DNA of 64,000 nucleotides from assembly GCA_947567425.1 (NCBI GenBank), contig CANOLV010000005.1:59322-123321 (forward strand), in the 5' to 3' direction. Numbering within the stretch: position 1 is the first letter of the stretch; each line of letters starts with the position of its first letter. The stretch is from an uncultured Porphyromonadaceae bacterium. Lineage in GTDB: Bacteria > Bacteroidota > Bacteroidia > Bacteroidales > Muribaculaceae. Below are positions 60,447 to 64,000 of the stretch, in pieces. Both the position numbers and the translations under genes were made by a program. The notes beneath the pieces are model-generated. The model saw only the letters and a program-made list of their open reading frames with translations. It had not been told where the DNA came from and did not search any database.

Positions 60447-63400
60447 TTAGAAACCGACCTTAAGACCGAAGTTGAACGTGCGGATAAGCGGGTAGTTCGG
60501 GCGGTCGCTCTGGCGCGATTCGGGGTCGCCCCACATGAAGTCGGTGATGGTAAAGAGGTTGTATGCGCTGCAGTAGAGACGCAGGTTCTGCATCTGAATC
60601 TTCTTCATCCAGGGGAAGTTGAAGGTGTAGCCCACTTCCATCGACTTGAGGCGCAGATAGCTTGCGTCGTAGAGGAAGAGCGTGCTGCCCTTGGTATTGT
60701 TGGCGGCGGAAGTGGTAGAGATGCGGGGGAACTTGGCAGACTGCGAGTCGGCCGAGCTGCGCCAGGTGTTGTCGTACTGATACTTGAGAAGACCCTTGTT
60801 GGCGGTGTCGCCGAGGGGCTGACGGAACTCGGATAGAGCGCGGTCAACATTCCATGCGCCGGTGAACTGGAGGGTCACGTCGAAGCCCTTCCACTGGAAG
60901 CCGAGGTTAAGACCGGCAGTCCATTCGGGAGCGTCGGTGTAGGCGAGGTCGCGGCTTGCGTCGTCACCGTCGATCACACCGTCCTTGTTGAGGTCGACAT
61001 AGACTGCGTCGCCGGGGTAGAGGGTCGAACCGTGGTCGGGGATGTCCTGACCGAATTGAGCCTTATAGCGGTCGTTGGCGGTCTCGTCGTAGAAGCCCCA
61101 GAACTTGTAGAGCGAGCGGGCACCGATGGAGCGTCCGGTCTGAGCCATCCACTCTTCGTTCTGCTTCACCTCGTTCATGTATTTGATCTTGTTCTTGGCG
61201 TATGAGATGTTGAAGTTAGCCCAGTAGCGGAATCCTTCGCCGATGAGGTCGGACCATTTGAGAGAAAGTTCAAAACCCTTGTTCTCAACTTCGCCGACGT
61301 TCATGATCGGGAGCGACATACCGAGGAGCGCGGGCATGTAGTCGGGCGATGAAAGGATGTCCCAGCGGTCTTCGCGGAAGTAGTCGACAGTAAGGTTCAA
61401 GCGGCTGCGGAGTATGGTCATGTCGATACCGTAGTTCTGCTTGCGGGCCTTTTCCCATGTCACGTCCTGGTTGGACTTGGTGTTTTCCTGAGCACCCTGG
61501 ATGTACTGGTTGTGTCCGAAGTAGTTACCGTCGCCGAAACCATACGAGTCGGGGATGTAGAGGAATCGCTTGCCCTGGGTGGCGTCGTTACCGACGAGAC
61601 CGAGAGATGCGCGCACCTTAAGGTAGTCGATGTAGGGGTTGAGCTTCTCGAAGAATTTCTCCTTGGAGACTACCCAGCCGATAGATCCCGAGGGGAAGAA
61701 TCCGTAGCGCTTGCCGGGGGCGAAGTTCTCAGATCCGTTATAACCGACGTTGAATTCGGCCATGTAGGTGGTGTTGTAGTTGTAGGCGATACGTCCTACC
61801 AGACCGACGTAGCCAGAGGGGATGTCGGAGTAAGTGGCGGGATAGTAGCGCTTTGACTGGTTGTAGAGAGCGAGGGCCGTGATCTCGTGGCGGCCGAAGC
61901 TGCGCTGATAGTCGAAGGCGGCTTCCATGTACCAGTCGCGGGCCTTACCGAGGTTGTTCTGCGAGTAAGAGGTCTTGGAGGCTGTTCCGTTCTTGCGGTA
62001 GCCGATAGAACCGTCGTCGAGAAGCACCGGAGTATAGTAGGGGAGCGACGAACCGGCGTGCTTGCCAGTCCATGAGCTGGTGTTGTAGGAACCTTTGAGG
62101 CGGAACTTCAGGCCCTTGGTGAGGAAGTCGAGCTTCTGCTGCACTTCGAGGTCGACGTTGAGCACGTTGGTAGTGGTCTGGTTGAAGCCGTTGCCGTAAT
62201 AAGAGGAAAGGCCGTCGACACCGGTGAAGGGGAGGTAGTCGGAGTTGGAGACCACGCGCTTGCCGTCGACGATACCTGCGCCGGCGAACGGCACTGCCCA
62301 GTAGAGCTTACGGAAGAGCTGGTTCTGGTCCTCGCCCGATTCGGGAGTACGCTTTACTTCGATGCGGCCTCCGAGATTGACCTTGATGAGGGTCGACTTG
62401 GTGGCGTCGAAGTCGAGGTTAGCGCGGTAGTTGTAACGGTTGTAGTTGAAGTTGAAGTCGTTGGCAGAGCCGAGCTTCTTGAACATACCCTCCTGGGTCA
62501 GCATACCTGCGGAAACGAAGTAGCGCATGCGCTCTGTGCCGCCGGAGATGTTGACGTTGTGCTGGGTCTGGAGCGAAGTCTTGTTCATACAGTAGTCGAT
62601 CCAGTCGATGTCGGGGTAGAGGATGGGGTCGCTGTGGTCCTTGAACTTCTGGAGCTGCTCGGGAGTGAACGTCTCGGGCGCACCGTCGTTGCGACGCATC
62701 ATGTTGTAGTAGTCGGCATACTCGTAGGAGTTGGCGAACTCAAGGGTCTTGGTGCGGAAGTTGATACCGACCGAGGTAGAGAACTGAACGTTGGTCTTGC
62801 CCTCGGCACCGCGCTTGGTGGTGATGAGGATGACACCGTTGGCACCGCGCACACCGAACACAGCAGTAGCCGAAGCGTCCTTAAGTACGGTGATGCTCTC
62901 GATTTCGTTGGGGTCGATCTGCGAGAAGTCGCGCTCCACACCGTCGACCTGGATGAGCGGGGTGGCGTCGTTCCAAGTGGCCATACCACGCACGTAGATG
63001 TCGGCGGCGTCGGCACCCGGCTCACCGGAGTACTGCACTGACGACACACCGGAGATCTGACCGGCGAGGGCGTTGTTAAGAGAAGCGACCGGGGTCTTCA
63101 GAAGTTCGGAACCCTGCAGACCGGAAATAGCACCGGTCACAGTGACCTTCTTCTGGGCACCGTAGGCCACCACCTGCACTTCCTCGAGGACCTGGGTGTT
63201 CTCTTCGAGCTTGATCTTAAGATCGTTGTCGCCTGCTTTCACGGTAAAGACCTGCTCTTTATAGCCGATGTAGCTGACACGAACCTTGCTGCCCACGGGG
63301 GCTTTAAGGCTGAAGTTACCGTCGAGGTCGGTAGATGCACCCAAGGTAGTGCCGAGAACCACGACGGAGGCACCAATGATAGGGTCGCCAAGCTGGTCCT

Positions 63401-63602
63401 CAACCGTACCCTTTACCGTCACTTGCTGAGCGGCGGCAGCCGGAGCCGCTGCCAAAACAGACAGGGGCGGGGACATTAGGGTGCTTGACACTCTAATTGG
63501 TGAACCTTGCGCATTCGCTGTTAGCGATGCTGACAAAAGCAATCCGGAAAGTGCGGAGAAATATCCCCACCTTTGGATTACTGTAAATACACTTTTTTTC
63601 AT
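60447..63602 (-). CDS. SusC/RagA-family TonB-dependent transporter (first pair)
   Basis: A 1051-aa outer-membrane transporter and first gene of the second SusCD locus. The N terminus MKKSVFTVIQRWGYFSALSG is a long SusC signal peptide. A regulatory-like domain follows (VKGTVEDQLGDPIIGASVVV) from about 62 to 140. The plug has VVAYGAQKKVTVTGAISGL, IYVRGMATWND and SATAVFGVRGANGVILITTK, and the barrel ends FNFGLKVGF. The predicted leader is about 130 nt, and the 17 bases just before its start are repeated at 51001. Confidence 0.95.
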   Translation of the reverse strand: MKKSVFTVIQRWGYFSALSGLLLSASLTANAQGSPIRVSSTLMSPPLSVLAAAPAAAAQQVTVKGTVEDQLGDPIIGASVVVLGTTLGASTDLDGNFSLKAPVGSKVRVSYIGYKEQVFTVKAGDNDLKIKLEENTQVLEEVQVVAYGAQKKVTVTGAISGLQGSELLKTPVASLNNALAGQISGVSSVQYSGEPGADAADIYVRGMATWNDATPLIQVDGVERDFSQIDPNEIESITVLKDASATAVFGVRGANGVILITTKRGAEGKTNVQFSTSVGINFRTKTLEFANSYEYADYYNMMRRNDGAPETFTPEQLQKFKDHSDPILYPDIDWIDYCMNKTSLQTQHNVNISGGTERMRYFVSAGMLTQEGMFKKLGSANDFNFNYNRYNYRANLDFDATKSTLIKVNLGGRIEVKRTPESGEDQNQLFRKLYWAVPFAGAGIVDGKRVVSNSDYLPFTGVDGLSSYYGNGFNQTTTNVLNVDLEVQQKLDFLTKGLKFRLKGSYNTSSWTGKHAGSSLPYYTPVLLDDGSIGYRKNGTASKTSYSQNNLGKARDWYMEAAFDYQRSFGRHEITALALYNQSKRYYPATYSDIPSGYVGLVGRIAYNYNTTYMAEFNVGYNGSENFAPGKRYGFFPSGSIGWVVSKEKFFEKLNPYIDYLKVRASLGLVGNDATQGKRFLYIPDSYGFGDGNYFGHNQYIQGAQENTKSNQDVTWEKARKQNYGIDMTILRSRLNLTVDYFREDRWDILSSPDYMPALLGMSLPIMNVGEVENKGFELSLKWSDLIGEGFRYWANFNISYAKNKIKYMNEVKQNEEWMAQTGRSIGARSLYKFWGFYDETANDRYKAQFGQDIPDHGSTLYPGDAVYVDLNKDGVIDGDDASRDLAYTDAPEWTAGLNLGFQWKGFDVTLQFTGAWNVDRALSEFRQPLGDTANKGLLKYQYDNTWRSSADSQSAKFPRISTTSAANNTKGSTLFLYDASYLRLKSMEVGYTFNFPWMKKIQMQNLRLYCSAYNLFTITDFMWGDPESRQSDRPNYPLIRTFNFGLKVGF

Positions 63603-63739
63603 GTATCAAACAATTTTTAGGTTATAGTTTAATTACAATTTACACTTCTAAGATATTTGGCGATATAAAACGTCTTCGAATAACAAAACATAAGGTTGAA
63701 AATCCGTCGACATCCGCACGGACGGCGATGAATCCGATG

Positions 63740-63767
63740 CAAAATTATGCAAAAAACAGTTATCAAA
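63740..63767 (-). promoter_or_regulatory. Probable promoter of the GH16 SusCD locus
   Basis: On the minus strand TAATTTTG (63747-63740) matches the -7 box; TTTG (63767-63764) lies 16 bp upstream, shorter than the usual 19-21. A start near 63733 is inferred. The stretch 63603-63739 is leader sequence; 63819-64000 shows no gene. Confidence 0.5.
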
Positions 63768-63801
63768 GGCATAAAAAAACATGTTATAAAACATATAATT
63801 G

Positions 63802-63818
63802 AGTGTCAAAAGGACACT
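63802..63818. promoter_or_regulatory. 17-bp dyad operator upstream of the GH16 SusCD locus
   Basis: AGTGTCAAAAGGACACT has 6-bp perfect arms (AGTGTC/GACACT) with 5 bp between, 55 bp upstream of the -7 box. Arms and spacing equal the dyad at 28781-28797. A shared regulator is inferred; no regulator gene for either locus lies in the window. Confidence 0.6.
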
Positions 63819-64000
63819 AATTCAGCTTTCGGCAGCTATGGAGAACAGGGCTTTGCAGGGGTATAGTATGCACTGTAATAGCGGTTTAGGCGTTTAAAGC
63901 GCGTGTAAAAAGAATCGGATTGATTAAAATTAAGAGTTGGCGGTGGATTGGTTTAACAGTGTTAAAATACGGTATCGTCCGTGCTGCGGATGAAATTTGA

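Overview
The window is a chromosomal segment of a Bacteroidales bacterium, most likely a gut member of the Muribaculaceae or a close relative. This is inferred from four things. Promoters fit the Bacteroidetes pattern TTTG-N19-21-TAnnTTTG. There are three SusC/SusD pairs. The housekeeping genes are fairly GC-rich. Family-typical proteins are present (DUF4301, DUF4302, fused HisB, DPE2-type MalQ with CBM20, class II ribonucleotide reductase). No rRNA, tRNA, IS element, prophage or CRISPR array was seen.

Layout. 1-4.76 kb: the tail of a YgjP-type metalloprotein gene, then hisGDCB on the minus strand behind a promoter, a 28-residue leader peptide with eight consecutive His codons and an attenuator hairpin. 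5-6.7 kb: dusB and a DUF2807 protein. 6.9-14.9 kb, plus strand: an alpha/beta hydrolase, an MscS channel, a 7-alpha-hydroxysteroid-dehydrogenase-like SDR, an alkaline phosphatase fused to an SGNH hydrolase, NfeD, an SPFH protein and serine dehydratase. 14.9-20.8 kb, minus strand: an S41 protease, mfd and a K+-channel-like protein. 21-24.1 kb: a cobalamin riboswitch driving an SLC13 permease and a MetE-C-like protein that lacks most zinc ligands. 24.1-25.1 kb: a small gene and a structured, apparently non-coding transcription unit. 25.1-28.6 kb: DUF2156, a fused AAA-DUF4435 protein resembling PARIS defence proteins, and menA.

28.7-38.8 kb is a SusCD locus without a recognisable CAZyme: SusC, SusD, an HExxH lipoprotein, a DUF4302 lipoprotein and a large secreted protein. 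It looks more AT-rich than its surroundings. 38.8-39.5 kb is a gene-free, hairpin-rich repeat island. 39.5-50.9 kb returns to core functions: purT, an ECF sigma factor, GNAT, DUF4301, a nitroreductase, the B12-dependent ribonucleotide reductase and MalQ. 51.2-63.6 kb, minus strand, is a polysaccharide utilisation locus in transcription order SusC, SusD, SusC, SusD, surface glycan-binding lipoprotein, GH16. It is probably aimed at a beta-glucan.

Links. B12 ties the riboswitch operon to the B12-dependent ribonucleotide reductase. The two SusC promoters, 35 kb apart, share a 17-bp dyad (AGTGTC-N5-GACACT), suggesting one regulator for both loci. The GGACGCACG palindromic repeat sits in the 3' flank of both SusCD operons. 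All assignments come from reading the sequence; no database search was run.
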